From assembly GCA_903919075.1 (NCBI GenBank), contig CAIXGR010000070.1, forward strand, positions 1 through 64,000: a stretch of DNA of 64,000 nt, given 5' to 3'. Source of the stretch: an uncultured Bacteroidota bacterium (GTDB lineage: Bacteria; Bacteroidota; Bacteroidia; Chitinophagales; LD1). Both the position numbers and the translations under genes were made by a program. The notes beneath the pieces were generated by a model that searched no databases, had not been told where the DNA came from, and was given only the letters and a program-made list of their open reading frames with translations. Below are positions 53,307-62,463 of the stretch, piece by piece (position 1 is the first letter of the stretch; each line of letters starts with the position of its first letter).

Positions 53307-56279
53307 ATGAAAACAAAATCAGCTATTGTTTTGTCATTTGTTTTGAGTGTGTTTATTGCAAACGCACAAAGCAAAACATCGGTACCCGCTAAAACAACAA
53401 AAGTTGCAGGCAGTGGCAATACCGCAAAACCGGGAACCGAAAAGACAAACTTCGAATCAGTTCCTAACGATCCGTTTAATGCGAAAATTTATACATTAAA
53501 AAACGGATTGAAAGTTTATATCTCGGTAAACAAAGATGTACCCCGCATACAAACCTTAATAGCTGTAAAAGCAGGCTCTAAATTCGACCCGCCACAAACA
53601 ACAGGCTTGGCGCATTACTTAGAGCATATGATGTTTAAAGGCTCGCATGATTTTGGTACCAGCGATTGGAAACACGAAAGTATGTTGCTCGATTCAATTT
53701 CGGCATATTTCGAATACCATAAAAACGCAAAAGACGAGGATAAAAAAAGAGCACTTTATGCTACCATAGATTCATTCTCGTTCGAAGCTTCGAAACTGGC
53801 AATACCTAATGAGTATGATAAAATGATGTCTTCGCTTGGCGCTAAGGGTACCAATGCTTTTACTTCTACTGATATGACTGTGTATGTAAATGATATTCCA
53901 TCAAACGGCCTTGAAAAATTTTTAAGGCTGGAAAGTAACCGGTTTGAAACAGCGGTATTAAGATTGTTTCACACCGAACTGGAAACAGTGTATGAAGAAT
54001 TTAACCGCAACCAGGATAACGATAGGGTATGGAGCGACCATGCGTTAGATAACGCCCTGTTGCCAAACCATCCTTACGGCACACAAACTACAATTGGAGA
54101 AGGAGAGCATCTTAAAAACCCTTCGATGATTAATATTTATAATTATTTTAACGAATACTACCGGCCTAATAATGTGGCAATAATCATTGCAGGTGACGTT
54201 GATCCTGATGCCACTGTAAGTTTAATAGAACGCTATTTTGGTAACTGGAAACCCGCACCCATACCTGCTTTCGTAAAGAAAAGCGAGCCCGAAATAAAAG
54301 AACCAATAACCCGCGAATACAAAGGCCCACAGCCTGAGCACGTTTATGTAGGGTACCTGTTTGATGGTGCTAATTCGCACGAAACAATGATGGCTAAGTT
54401 AGTGGATGAGATATTAGCGAATGGCGAAGCCGGGTTAATTGATTTGGATTTGGTGCAGCAACAAAAAATTTTAAAAGGCTATTCGTATATTGACGAAAAC
54501 ACAGATTACTCTTTTCATAAACTATATGGTGAGCCTAAAGAAGGACAATCGCTTGAAAATGTAAGAGACCTGCTTTTAGCCGAAATTGATAAAATTAGGA
54601 AAGGCAATTTTGGTGACTGGTTGCTACCGGCAATTATACAAAACATGAAATTGGAAAGAATGAAAGCGGCTGAAAAGAATAGTAGCCGGGCCAGTGATAT
54701 GATGGGTACTTTTGTTCATAATGTGCCCTGGAAAAACTGGGTGAACGAGATTAACGAGATGGAAAAAGTTACTAAAGCAGACATTGTAAAATTTGCTAAT
54801 GAACATTACAAAAACAATTACGCTGTTAGTTACAAACGGCAGGGAGAAGCCACAGTTCATAAGGTAGACAAGCCTAAGATTACTGAGTTGAAAATGGATA
54901 AAGAAAGCATTTCGGCATTTAAAAAAGAGTGGGATAAAATGCCGCAGCCATCTATTAAGCCAAAGTTTCTTGATTTCGATAAAGACATCGCTCATTTAAA
55001 ACTAGCCAAAGCAGATGTACCTTTCGATTACATAAAAAATGATGTGAATAAAACTTTCACGCTCGATTATATTTTCGACATGGGTACTGATAATATTCGT
55101 GAAATAGGAACTGCTGTGCATTACCTTGAATATTTAGGCACAGATAAGTACACAGCCGAGCAACTAAAAACAGAATTTTATAAACTGGGTCTAAGCTTTA
55201 GTGTAAGCAGCAGCCGCGACCGCGTTTTTGTTTCGCTTTCAGGGCTGGAAGAAAACCTAGACAAAGGAATTGCACTTTTCGAACAATTGTTGGCTAATGC
55301 TAAGCCCGATAAAGATGTTTATGAATCGCTGGTAATGGATGTTACTCAAGAAAGAGCAAATGCTAAGAAAAGCAAGAACGCTATTTTATTCAGCGGCTTG
55401 GGTAATTACGCTAAATATGGTCCGCTTAATCCATTCAACAACGTAATGAATGAACAGGAATTAAAGAGTGCCGATATTAATAAGCTGGCAGGCCTAATTA
55501 AGTCTTTGGGTTCATATAAGCATCGTATTTTTTATTACGGAAATCGTTCCGCAGCCGAAGCCTTATCGGTGGTTAATAAACTACACCCTGTAAATGAGCA
55601 GCTGAAAGATTATCCAATGGCTAAAAAATATCCTGAACTTCCGTTAGATCAAACCAAGGTTTATGTGTGCTACTATCCCATGAAACAGGCTGAAATTGTA
55701 ATGCTTGGTAAAGATGTGGTGTTCAATAAAGATTTGTACCCCGCTTTATTTTTGTATAACGATTATTATGGCTCAGGTTTATCATCTATTATGTTTCAGG
55801 AAATACGCGAAAAAATGGCCTTGGCTTATTCAGTATATAGCAGCTTCGGTGTTCCTCAATATTCATACGAATCGCACTATGTAACTTCTTATGTGGGAAC
55901 GCAAGCCGATAAATTGAAAACTGCACTGGGAGAAATGAAGCACTTGCTAAACGATATGCCAGAAGTGCCCCAACAATATGAAGATGCGCGCGAAAGTGTT
56001 ACTAAAACTTTAGAAAGCGACTGGATAACCCGCTCGGATATTTATTGGGCTTACGACCGGGCTCGCAAACGCGGGTTAAATTACGATGTAAGAAAAGATA
56101 TATATGAAAAGGCAAAAATAATGACCATTGCTGATGTACATAAATTCTTCGACCAACACGTAAAGGGAAAGACTTACACGTATTTGGTTATTGGTAAAAA
56201 AGGTGACATAGACCTTGATGCCCTGGGGCAAATTGGGCCTGTGAAGGAATTGCAGTATGATGAGTTATTTGGATACTAA
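53307..56279 (+). CDS. M16 family (insulinase-like) metallopeptidase
   Basis: A 990-residue secreted M16 peptidase with two halves. The signal peptide is MKTKSAIVLSFVLSVFIANAQ. The N-terminal active domain has H103-x-x-E106-H107 (HYLEH), with E224 and E231 in TELETVYEEFNR as the distal acidic pair; an insertion of about 45 residues lies between. The C-terminal half (about 540-980) is an inactive homologous domain with the typical SLGSYKHRIFYYGNR segment. It is likely periplasmic or outer-membrane, degrading peptides. The promoter may be shared with dnaX (34-base gap). Confidence 0.93.
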   Translation: MKTKSAIVLSFVLSVFIANAQSKTSVPAKTTKVAGSGNTAKPGTEKTNFESVPNDPFNAKIYTLKNGLKVYISVNKDVPRIQTLIAVKAGSKFDPPQTTGLAHYLEHMMFKGSHDFGTSDWKHESMLLDSISAYFEYHKNAKDEDKKRALYATIDSFSFEASKLAIPNEYDKMMSSLGAKGTNAFTSTDMTVYVNDIPSNGLEKFLRLESNRFETAVLRLFHTELETVYEEFNRNQDNDRVWSDHALDNALLPNHPYGTQTTIGEGEHLKNPSMINIYNYFNEYYRPNNVAIIIAGDVDPDATVSLIERYFGNWKPAPIPAFVKKSEPEIKEPITREYKGPQPEHVYVGYLFDGANSHETMMAKLVDEILANGEAGLIDLDLVQQQKILKGYSYIDENTDYSFHKLYGEPKEGQSLENVRDLLLAEIDKIRKGNFGDWLLPAIIQNMKLERMKAAEKNSSRASDMMGTFVHNVPWKNWVNEINEMEKVTKADIVKFANEHYKNNYAVSYKRQGEATVHKVDKPKITELKMDKESISAFKKEWDKMPQPSIKPKFLDFDKDIAHLKLAKADVPFDYIKNDVNKTFTLDYIFDMGTDNIREIGTAVHYLEYLGTDKYTAEQLKTEFYKLGLSFSVSSSRDRVFVSLSGLEENLDKGIALFEQLLANAKPDKDVYESLVMDVTQERANAKKSKNAILFSGLGNYAKYGPLNPFNNVMNEQELKSADINKLAGLIKSLGSYKHRIFYYGNRSAAEALSVVNKLHPVNEQLKDYPMAKKYPELPLDQTKVYVCYYPMKQAEIVMLGKDVVFNKDLYPALFLYNDYYGSGLSSIMFQEIREKMALAYSVYSSFGVPQYSYESHYVTSYVGTQADKLKTALGEMKHLLNDMPEVPQQYEDARESVTKTLESDWITRSDIYWAYDRARKRGLNYDVRKDIYEKAKIMTIADVHKFFDQHVKGKTYTYLVIGKKGDIDLDALGQIGPVKELQYDELFGY

Positions 56280-56316
56280 TTTAGGGGCAAAGTATGTAAG
56301 TGAGTTTGAGCTTGCA

Positions 56317-57027
56317 TTAAAAAACCTCTACAAAGCCAAACTGCATAACCCAGGCGTTAGGATAAACCGCATAGTATTTATTTGTTGCAGAACTCAATAC
56401 GTTATAGGATATGGCTATGGGCATAAAAAAATGCTTGTTTTCAAGCAAGTTGTATCCCACGCCAATCAGCATGTCAGGAATATTGCGTTGAATTTTAGGA
56501 ATCTCAATACTATAAGAGTTAGTCTGGCTATTGTAAGCTAACGAAGCATTATAAACATCAGCAATATCGCGGTGCAGCACTTCAAACCGGTCGCGAATAA
56601 AAAAACCTTTCCAAATATTGTATTGCAGAAAAACTCCTGCCCCATATGTATTCCAATGCGCATTAGTAAGATGTGTATTGCCAATGGCATCTTCTAATGC
56701 TAAATTATTAAAGCTTGTATAAACGTATGTTACACCGCCACCGCCATATAGATTTTTCCAAAGCTGGTGTCCAACATAGGGAGATATGCCTGCATTAAAC
56801 CCTCCAAACAAAGAAGAAAAAACAATATTGGGCTCTATAGTATACTTTGATAATTGTGCCCGCCTGCGTTCACTACGTGTTTTAAAGTTTTCCTTCAATG
56901 GCAATTGTAATATTTCCGGCCGCGGATTGCTTGACGGAGCAGGCAATTGATCATCCTGAGCATTGACAATGCTTATAGAGATAAAAAAAACCGATACTAA
57001 AATAATTGCCTTTTTTACAGTAATCAC
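56317..57027 (-). CDS. Probable small outer-membrane beta-barrel protein
   Basis: A 236-residue protein with a signal peptide (MITVKKAIILVSVFFISISIVNAQ). A charged linker (TRSERRRAQ) leads into short amphipathic strands with Gly-rich turns (FSSLFGGFNAGISPYVGHQLWKNLYGGGGVTYVYTSF in pieces), ending in WVMQFGFVEVF, an aromatic C-terminus as in Bacteroidota outer-membrane barrels. The family is unknown. The start is GTG at 57027. It ends 38 bases beyond the end of the M16 gene, convergent. Confidence 0.75.
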   Translation of the reverse strand: MITVKKAIILVSVFFISISIVNAQDDQLPAPSSNPRPEILQLPLKENFKTRSERRRAQLSKYTIEPNIVFSSLFGGFNAGISPYVGHQLWKNLYGGGGVTYVYTSFNNLALEDAIGNTHLTNAHWNTYGAGVFLQYNIWKGFFIRDRFEVLHRDIADVYNASLAYNSQTNSYSIEIPKIQRNIPDMLIGVGYNLLENKHFFMPIAISYNVLSSATNKYYAVYPNAWVMQFGFVEVF

Positions 57028-57152
57028 TATACTGTATAAACGTCTTACAGCGTCGTTTGTTTCCGCATTAAAGATGATTGGCTAATTTTTTAAAATAGAA
57101 GGGCTTTATTGTATTACAAAATAGCCAACAAACAGTTTTTGTAAACTTGGAT

Positions 57153-57857
57153 TTATTGCCTTGTAATTACTTTTTTCATTTCAGGCGCAAGCAGTTTTGC
57201 CCATTCTGCATACATTTTGCCCGATGGATGTAAGCCATCGGAGGCAATAAAATCAGGATGTTGTTTAGTCTGTCGTGAAATTGAAGTAATGTCGATATAG
57301 TGGGCTTTCACTTTTAATGCTTCTTCTTTATTAATAGCGTTGAACTGGTCAATTTCATTGCCTATTAGGGCGGGTGTTCTTTGTTTAGGGTCTTCGGCAG
57401 CAAAAGGCGTAGCGCCCCAATCGGGTATTGAAAGCACAAAAACGTGTTTCACTTTGCCACCTGCATATTGCAGTGCCGTATTTAATAAGTCTTTAAATTC
57501 TTTTCGGTATTCTTCAGTGCTTCGCCCTCTAAATTCATTGTTAACCCCAATTAGCAGAGTTACAAAAACTTCGCCCGAATTTTTTTTGAAAGATTCAGGA
57601 TTATGTTCTTCCCATACTTTGATTGCATCGGCTAACTCATCGGTAGTCCAGCCGGTTTTTGCAATAATGGTTGGTTTGGTGAATGTTATATTGTCATTGT
57701 TCAATAAAGCAATTGTTTGGGCAGCAAATGTTTCATTCTCAGTTACTGCTTCACCTATAGTATATGAATCGCCAAGGGAAAGCATGGTATATTTTCTCTC
57801 ATTTTTCATGGATAAAAGCGTAAAACTAAGAATTGAAAGTATTATAAACAGTTTCAT
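57153..57857 (-). CDS. SGNH/GDSL-type hydrolase
   Basis: A 234-residue esterase-like protein. Block I has the nucleophile serine in LSLGDSYTIGEAV, block III the asparagine in LIGVNNEFRGRS, and block V Asp and His in IASDGLHPSGKMYAEW. The N-terminus has a short hydrophobic signal (MKLFIILSILSFTLLS), so it is probably exported. The family includes esterases, lipases and acetylxylan esterases; the substrate is unknown. It is followed (in transcription) by no close gene, and the regulator gene lies 17 bases upstream on the same strand, so they may be cotranscribed. Confidence 0.88.
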   Translation of the reverse strand: MKLFIILSILSFTLLSMKNERKYTMLSLGDSYTIGEAVTENETFAAQTIALLNNDNITFTKPTIIAKTGWTTDELADAIKVWEEHNPESFKKNSGEVFVTLLIGVNNEFRGRSTEEYRKEFKDLLNTALQYAGGKVKHVFVLSIPDWGATPFAAEDPKQRTPALIGNEIDQFNAINKEEALKVKAHYIDITSISRQTKQHPDFIASDGLHPSGKMYAEWAKLLAPEMKKVITRQ

Positions 57858-57874
57858 TGTTATTCATACTAATC

Positions 57875-58531
57875 CTACTCAACAAATATTTTTTTTGACG
57901 CTTCATGGCTTAAAAAAACTTCTTTCTTGCCTTTCAGTTCCACCAAAACAGATTTATCAAAATCCTGAATTTCTTTTACCACCAAAATATTATTTAACCC
58001 AATTTCCTGCTTGTCAAGATATTTTAAAAATGATGGAGAATTATCAGCAACATTAACTACTCTAACCTTTCTTCCAATTTCTATATCGGGTAGTGGTTTT
58101 GCTTTAGTAATTGGCATTTTGCCCTGTGCATCGGGTATCGGGTCGCCATGCGGGTCGAATTTTGGATAGCCCAGCATTTTATCCAGTTCATTCAATAGTT
58201 TGTCTGATTGTATATGCTCTAATTGTTCTGCTACTTCATGAACCTCACTCCAGCTGAAATTCATTTTTTCAACCAAAAAAGTTTCCCAAAGCCGGTGCTT
58301 TCTAACTGTTTTTATGGTCAGCTTCAATCCTTCTTTTGTAAGCTTAGCGCCGTCGGCCCTGTTATAATCAATAAACTTCTTTTCGTGTAGCCGGCGAAGC
58401 ATGTCAGTTACCGAAGCCGGATTGATAGATAGTTTTTCGGCAATGGACTGATTATTTGCTCCTCCTTCGCCACTGCAGCCAAGCGAGAAAATAGCTTTCA
58501 GGTAGTTTTCTTCTGTGATGGTTAATACCAT
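57875..58531 (-). CDS. DtxR/MntR family metal-dependent repressor
   Basis: A 218-residue regulator: an N-terminal winged helix (about 5-60, LTITEENYLKAIFSLG, NPASVTDMLRRLHEKKFI), a dimerisation and metal-binding domain (about 60-140, WSEVHEVAEQLEHIQSDKL, with the DPHGDPIP loop), and a C-terminal FeoA/SH3-like domain (about 145-218). In DtxR/IdeR/MntR proteins the metal-loaded dimer represses uptake genes. The divergent porin and Nramp genes are the obvious targets, and a DtxR-like box sits in the 134-base gap. The regulator may also autoregulate. Whether the metal is Mn or Fe is not settled. Confidence 0.9.
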   Translation of the reverse strand: MVLTITEENYLKAIFSLGCSGEGGANNQSIAEKLSINPASVTDMLRRLHEKKFIDYNRADGAKLTKEGLKLTIKTVRKHRLWETFLVEKMNFSWSEVHEVAEQLEHIQSDKLLNELDKMLGYPKFDPHGDPIPDAQGKMPITKAKPLPDIEIGRKVRVVNVADNSPSFLKYLDKQEIGLNNILVVKEIQDFDKSVLVELKGKKEVFLSHEASKKIFVE

Positions 58532-58604
58532 AATTTACAGCTAAGGTAAAGTTTATAATACAACTAACCAAAGTAATTTATAAAAGCTTATCGAAATATT
58601 AAAA

Positions 58605-58623
58605 TTAGGTTAGTCTAAATTAT
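58605..58623 (+). promoter_or_regulatory. DtxR-like operator in the divergent promoter region
   Basis: TTAGGTTAGTCTAAATTAT, 19 bases, compared with the DtxR consensus TTAGGTTAGSCTAACCTAA: the left half is perfect and the start of the right half matches (CTAA); the end diverges. A second partial site, CAACTAACCAAAG, is at about 58561-58573. The position between the repressor gene and the metal-uptake genes fits autoregulated repression. Confidence 0.6.
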
Positions 58624-58628
58624 TGTGT

Positions 58629-58636
58629 TAGGTTTG
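58629..58636 (+). promoter_or_regulatory. Candidate -7 element (TAnnTTTG) of the porin gene
   Basis: TAGGTTTG matches TAnnTTTG exactly, 30 bases before the porin ATG and 6 bases after the DtxR-like site, so a bound repressor would cover the promoter. Confidence 0.5.
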
Positions 58637-58665
58637 TTTCTGTATATCAAGTTTACAACACAAAC

Positions 58666-60042
58666 ATGAAGCTGTTCGCAATTTTAACTTTGATGTTTTT
58701 TAGTGTCAATGCCAGGTCACAGGCTTTAAGTCGGCTTCTAACCAACGATAGGTTAGGCAGAAAAGATTCTGTTGCTAATTGGAGTATTCATTTTCAGATT
58801 ACGGGAGTATATCAATATCACCCAGCATTTCATGCGGCATATTCGGGTATTAATAGTTTAAATAATGCAAGCGAAGGGGCTATGTCCATTACGTCTACTA
58901 TTTTTTTAGGAAGAAAACTCTGGAAAGGCGCTGCAATCTATTTTAATCCTGAATTGGCAGGAGGCAGCGGTTTAAGTAGAACAGAAGGAGTGGCCGGTTT
59001 TCCAAATGGTGAAATATATCGTGTGGGTAATCCTTCGCCAACACCATTTATAGCAAGAGGGTATTTTCAACAAAATATAGCACTGGGCCATACCAGTTAT
59101 AGTTTTAATTCAAGCGACCAAAATCAATTGACAGGTAAAATTCCCGATTCGCGGATTACAATAAGCATTGGCAGGTTTTGTTTGGCAGACTTTTTTGATG
59201 ATAACGCTTATGCTCATGATGCCAGAACACAGTTTTTAAACTGGGCATTAATGGCCTCGGGCTCATGGGATTTTCCGGCCGATACGCGCGGCTATACCGG
59301 AGGAATTGTTATTGAGTTAATAAAACCGCTTTGGGCTATACGGTTATCTGCCGTTCAAGTGCCCTCGCAGGCTAACGGATTGCAAATGGATTGGCATTTA
59401 AATAAAGTAAATTCTGAGATCCTGGAGTATGAAAGAAAATGGAAAATAAAAAATCATCCGGGGGCAATAAAGGCAACGGGTTTTATTACATTTTCAAAAG
59501 CACCGTATTATAAAGATGCAATAGCTGCTATACAGAGTGGTGATACTACCAGCGCCAATCTTTTTAAAGCTGTTATATCGGGCAAAACCGAGTGGAGTAA
59601 TTATGGAGGAATTAAATACGGCTTTTGTATAAATGCGGAACAAGAAATTATTAATGGTTTAGGCGTATTTATAAAAGGGAATTGGAACGATGGACATTCT
59701 TCAACATGGGCCTTTACTGAAATTGATAACAGTGCACAGATAGGACTAAATATGAAAGGCAATTGGTGGAAAAGGCCTACCGATAATTTTGGTATTGCAG
59801 GGGTAATAAACGGAATATCTGCTGAGCATAAACAATATCTTGAATTAGGTGGTAATGGATTTATTATTGGAGACGGAGCTTTGAGATACGGTAGCGAAAT
59901 TATTATGGAAACGTATTACCGGGCCCAGCTGGCTTCGTTTTTAGCACTGTCATTCGATTACCAGTTTATAGCTAACCCAGCTTATAACAAAGACAGAGGG
60001 CCAGTAAATGTGTTAGGGTTAAGGCTACACGTAGAAATATGA
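58666..60042 (+). CDS. OprB-like carbohydrate porin family protein
   Basis: A 458-residue protein with a signal peptide (MKLFAILTLMFFSVNARSQ). The family segments are visible: WSIHFQITGVYQYHPAFHAAY, ITISIGRFCLADFFDDNAYAHDARTQFLNWALMASGSWDFPADTRGYTGGI (in pieces), and a C-terminal strand VNVLGLRLHVEI. OprB-type porins are 16-18-strand outer-membrane channels for sugars. Here it stands 76 bases upstream of an Nramp transporter and behind a metal-repressor operator, so it may instead serve metal passage across the outer membrane, as seen for some MntH-linked porins. That role is inference. Confidence 0.85.
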   Translation: MKLFAILTLMFFSVNARSQALSRLLTNDRLGRKDSVANWSIHFQITGVYQYHPAFHAAYSGINSLNNASEGAMSITSTIFLGRKLWKGAAIYFNPELAGGSGLSRTEGVAGFPNGEIYRVGNPSPTPFIARGYFQQNIALGHTSYSFNSSDQNQLTGKIPDSRITISIGRFCLADFFDDNAYAHDARTQFLNWALMASGSWDFPADTRGYTGGIVIELIKPLWAIRLSAVQVPSQANGLQMDWHLNKVNSEILEYERKWKIKNHPGAIKATGFITFSKAPYYKDAIAAIQSGDTTSANLFKAVISGKTEWSNYGGIKYGFCINAEQEIINGLGVFIKGNWNDGHSSTWAFTEIDNSAQIGLNMKGNWWKRPTDNFGIAGVINGISAEHKQYLELGGNGFIIGDGALRYGSEIIMETYYRAQLASFLALSFDYQFIANPAYNKDRGPVNVLGLRLHVEI

Positions 60043-60118
60043 AAAATTAATTATAGGTGGAAAAGAACGTAGTTGCAGAGTCAGGATATTATACAACTTT
60101 ACAAAAACTGTTGCTGTT

Positions 60119-61996
60119 ATGATTCCCCGTCAATCACTAGAAGAAGTTTATGAAAGTGTTGACACCACTAAAGCACCCGGGGGCTGGAAACGGCTGTTGT
60201 TGTTTGTTGGGCCTGCTTTTTTAGTGGCAGTAGGTTATATGGATCCGGGAAACTGGGCAACAGACATTGCTGGTGGTAGTAAATACGGCTATTCATTGCT
60301 ATGGGTGTTGTTGATGAGCAATTTAATTGCCATCCTGCTTCAAACCATGAGCGCAAGGCTTGGCGTAGTGCGTGGCAGAGACCTTGCACAGGCATCGCGC
60401 GAAACATACTTACCGGTAGTAAATTATTCGCTGTGGTTTTTGGCTGAAGTAGCCATTGCGGCCTGCGACCTTGCGGAAGTAATAGGCATGGCAATTGGCC
60501 TTAATCTTTTATTCGGACTGCCTTTGATATGGGGTGTTTCTGTAGCTATTTTAGATACATTACTCATTCTTTACCTGCAACGGAAAGGAATGCGTTACAT
60601 TGAAACACTCATCTTTTCATTGGTTGCATTGATAGGCATTTCATTTTTTATTGAATTGCTTTTTGCCAAACCGGCTATTGGCGAGGTGGTCACTGGCTTT
60701 ATTCCAAAATTTACAGATAATGGTGCTTTGTATATTGCTATTGGTATAATAGGTGCTACAGTAATGCCGCATAATCTTTACCTTCATTCATCTCTTGTGC
60801 AAACTCGAAGAAGCAAAAAAGATGATGCCGGTATTCGCAGTGCGCTGAAATTTAATTTTATTGATTCTTCTATTGCTTTGAATCTTGCATTTTTTGTAAA
60901 TGCATCTATTCTCATTCTTGCAGCGGCTGTGTTTTTTAAAAATGGATATAATAATGTAGCTGAAATACAGGATGCGCACGGCTTGTTGGCCCCGCTACTT
61001 GGCAAAAAAATGGCGCCTATATTATTCGCCGTAGCCCTAATAGCATCAGGGCAAAGTTCAACCATTACCGGTACACTTGCCGGGCAAATTGTAATGGAAG
61101 GATACCTTGATTTGCGTATTGCACCCTGGTTGCGAAGATTAATAACCAGGCTTATGGCTATTATCCCTACACTTTTAGTTATTCATTTTTTTGGCGATGG
61201 TAAAGTGGGTGATTTGCTAATTTTATCGCAAGTAATATTGAGCTTGCAACTTGGTTTTGCGGTGGTGCCGCTTATTCATTTTGTAAGCGATAAAGATAAA
61301 ATGGGCAAGTTTGCTATATCTAATACAACCAAATTTTTTGCGTGGCTTTCGGCAATCATTATACTTTCTTTAAACATTAAACTGGTGATTGAAACCCTTA
61401 CAGAATGGCAGCAACAACTTACCGGGCACCAATGGATATTCAATTTCATTATCCTACCTGTGGTAATACTTGCTGTGGCATTATTCATTTATATATTATG
61501 GTGTGCATTGTTTGGAAAGGCCTATATGAAGCGACGCGAAGCAAAGGTGCCACACGGAAAGGCTGAAGATATTCCGTTGATACAAAAAAAGAATTATAGC
61601 CGGATAGCAATATGTGTAGATTTTTCGAACAGCGATATAAGGGCTATTACGGAGGGAGTGGCGACTGGAGAAAAGACATCGGAAATTTATTTAATACATA
61701 TTGTTGAAACTGCCGGTGCGCGTACAATGGGTGAAGAGATACAGGACTACGAAACGCACGAAGACTGGAAACAACTGCGTTTGTACGGCAACAAGCTACG
61801 AGAACAAGGTTATCATGTGCATGAAAAGCTTGGTTTCGGGGACCCTAAACGAGAAATACCCCAACTAGCGGAAAAAGTAAATGCTGAGTTGCTGGTAATA
61901 GGCAAGCACGGCCATAGAGGAATTAAGGATATTATTTTTGGAGAGACTATTGCTGAAGTAAGGCATAGGGCGAAATGTCCTGTGCTGGTTGTGTAA
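60119..61996 (+). CDS. Nramp metal transporter fused to a universal-stress-protein domain
   Basis: A 625-residue fusion. Residues about 25-465 are an Nramp (MntH-like) transporter with 11 membrane segments, the motif AVGYMDPGNWATDIAGG in TM1 (Asp-Pro-Gly-Asn metal ligands), and VMPHNLYLHSSL in TM6 (Met-Pro-His). Residues about 500-625 are a universal stress protein-type domain, with YSRIAICVDFSNSDIRAITEG and ELLVIGKHGHRGIKDIIFGETIAEVRHRAKCPVLVV, the ATP-binding G-x2-G-x(9)-G-type signature. A linker with KRREAKVPHGKAED joins them. Nramp proteins import Mn2+ or Fe2+ with protons; the fused domain may sense nucleotide or stress. It is an operon with the porin under the DtxR-like repressor. Confidence 0.93.
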   Translation: MIPRQSLEEVYESVDTTKAPGGWKRLLLFVGPAFLVAVGYMDPGNWATDIAGGSKYGYSLLWVLLMSNLIAILLQTMSARLGVVRGRDLAQASRETYLPVVNYSLWFLAEVAIAACDLAEVIGMAIGLNLLFGLPLIWGVSVAILDTLLILYLQRKGMRYIETLIFSLVALIGISFFIELLFAKPAIGEVVTGFIPKFTDNGALYIAIGIIGATVMPHNLYLHSSLVQTRRSKKDDAGIRSALKFNFIDSSIALNLAFFVNASILILAAAVFFKNGYNNVAEIQDAHGLLAPLLGKKMAPILFAVALIASGQSSTITGTLAGQIVMEGYLDLRIAPWLRRLITRLMAIIPTLLVIHFFGDGKVGDLLILSQVILSLQLGFAVVPLIHFVSDKDKMGKFAISNTTKFFAWLSAIIILSLNIKLVIETLTEWQQQLTGHQWIFNFIILPVVILAVALFIYILWCALFGKAYMKRREAKVPHGKAEDIPLIQKKNYSRIAICVDFSNSDIRAITEGVATGEKTSEIYLIHIVETAGARTMGEEIQDYETHEDWKQLRLYGNKLREQGYHVHEKLGFGDPKREIPQLAEKVNAELLVIGKHGHRGIKDIIFGETIAEVRHRAKCPVLVV

Positions 61997-62065
61997 TTCT
62001 TGCCGCTTTATACTAAAAGCACATTTCGAATTAGCGTTTTCGCTCCAATTGTCGATTTTAGCAGC

Positions 62066-62452
62066 ATGAAATCCATTTTTAAAGTAGGGGATACTAAAGT
62101 TTTTGAGCGCTTAGTTCGTCTAGAAGACACGGCAGCGTTTGAAGCCGGAGCAGTGCACCCGGTATATGCTACCTTTGCGCTTGCGCGAGATGCTGAATGG
62201 TGCAGTCGCCTGTTTGTGTTGGAAATTAAAGAGGCAAATGAAGAGGGTATAGGCACTTTTATAAATGTAAAGCATCTTTCACCTGCTTTTACGGGCGATA
62301 ATGTTTTATTTGCAGCCCAAATTGATGAACTGAAAGGCAATGAAGTGAATTGTTCATTTACTGCTAAAGTAGGCGAACGTTTAATTGCAGAAGGAAGAAC
62401 CGGACAGAAGATTTTGACAAAAGAGAAGATTGAAAAGTTATTTGGAAAATAG
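62066..62452 (+). CDS. Hotdog-fold thioesterase
   Basis: A 128-residue protein similar to the FlK-like/thioesterase superfamily, with VHPVYATFALARDAEWCSRL on the hotdog helix and IGTFINVKHLSPAFTGDNV (a His in the strand equivalent to the catalytic His), then VNCSFTAKVGERLIAEGRTGQKIL. It probably hydrolyses an acyl-CoA; the substrate is unknown. The frame opens from a TTG at 62000, but ATG 62066 gives a normal start (MKSIFKVGDTKVFER) and avoids crowding the Nramp stop. The smpB gene begins 11 bases after its stop. Confidence 0.82.
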   Translation: MKSIFKVGDTKVFERLVRLEDTAAFEAGAVHPVYATFALARDAEWCSRLFVLEIKEANEEGIGTFINVKHLSPAFTGDNVLFAAQIDELKGNEVNCSFTAKVGERLIAEGRTGQKILTKEKIEKLFGK

Positions 62453-62463
62453 TTTGTGTAATC

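Noticed and set aside
57340..58056. Plus-strand frame of 238 residues opposite the GDSL hydrolase and regulator genes
   Set aside because: Both minus-strand genes have complete catalytic and family motifs, so this frame is antisense shadow.
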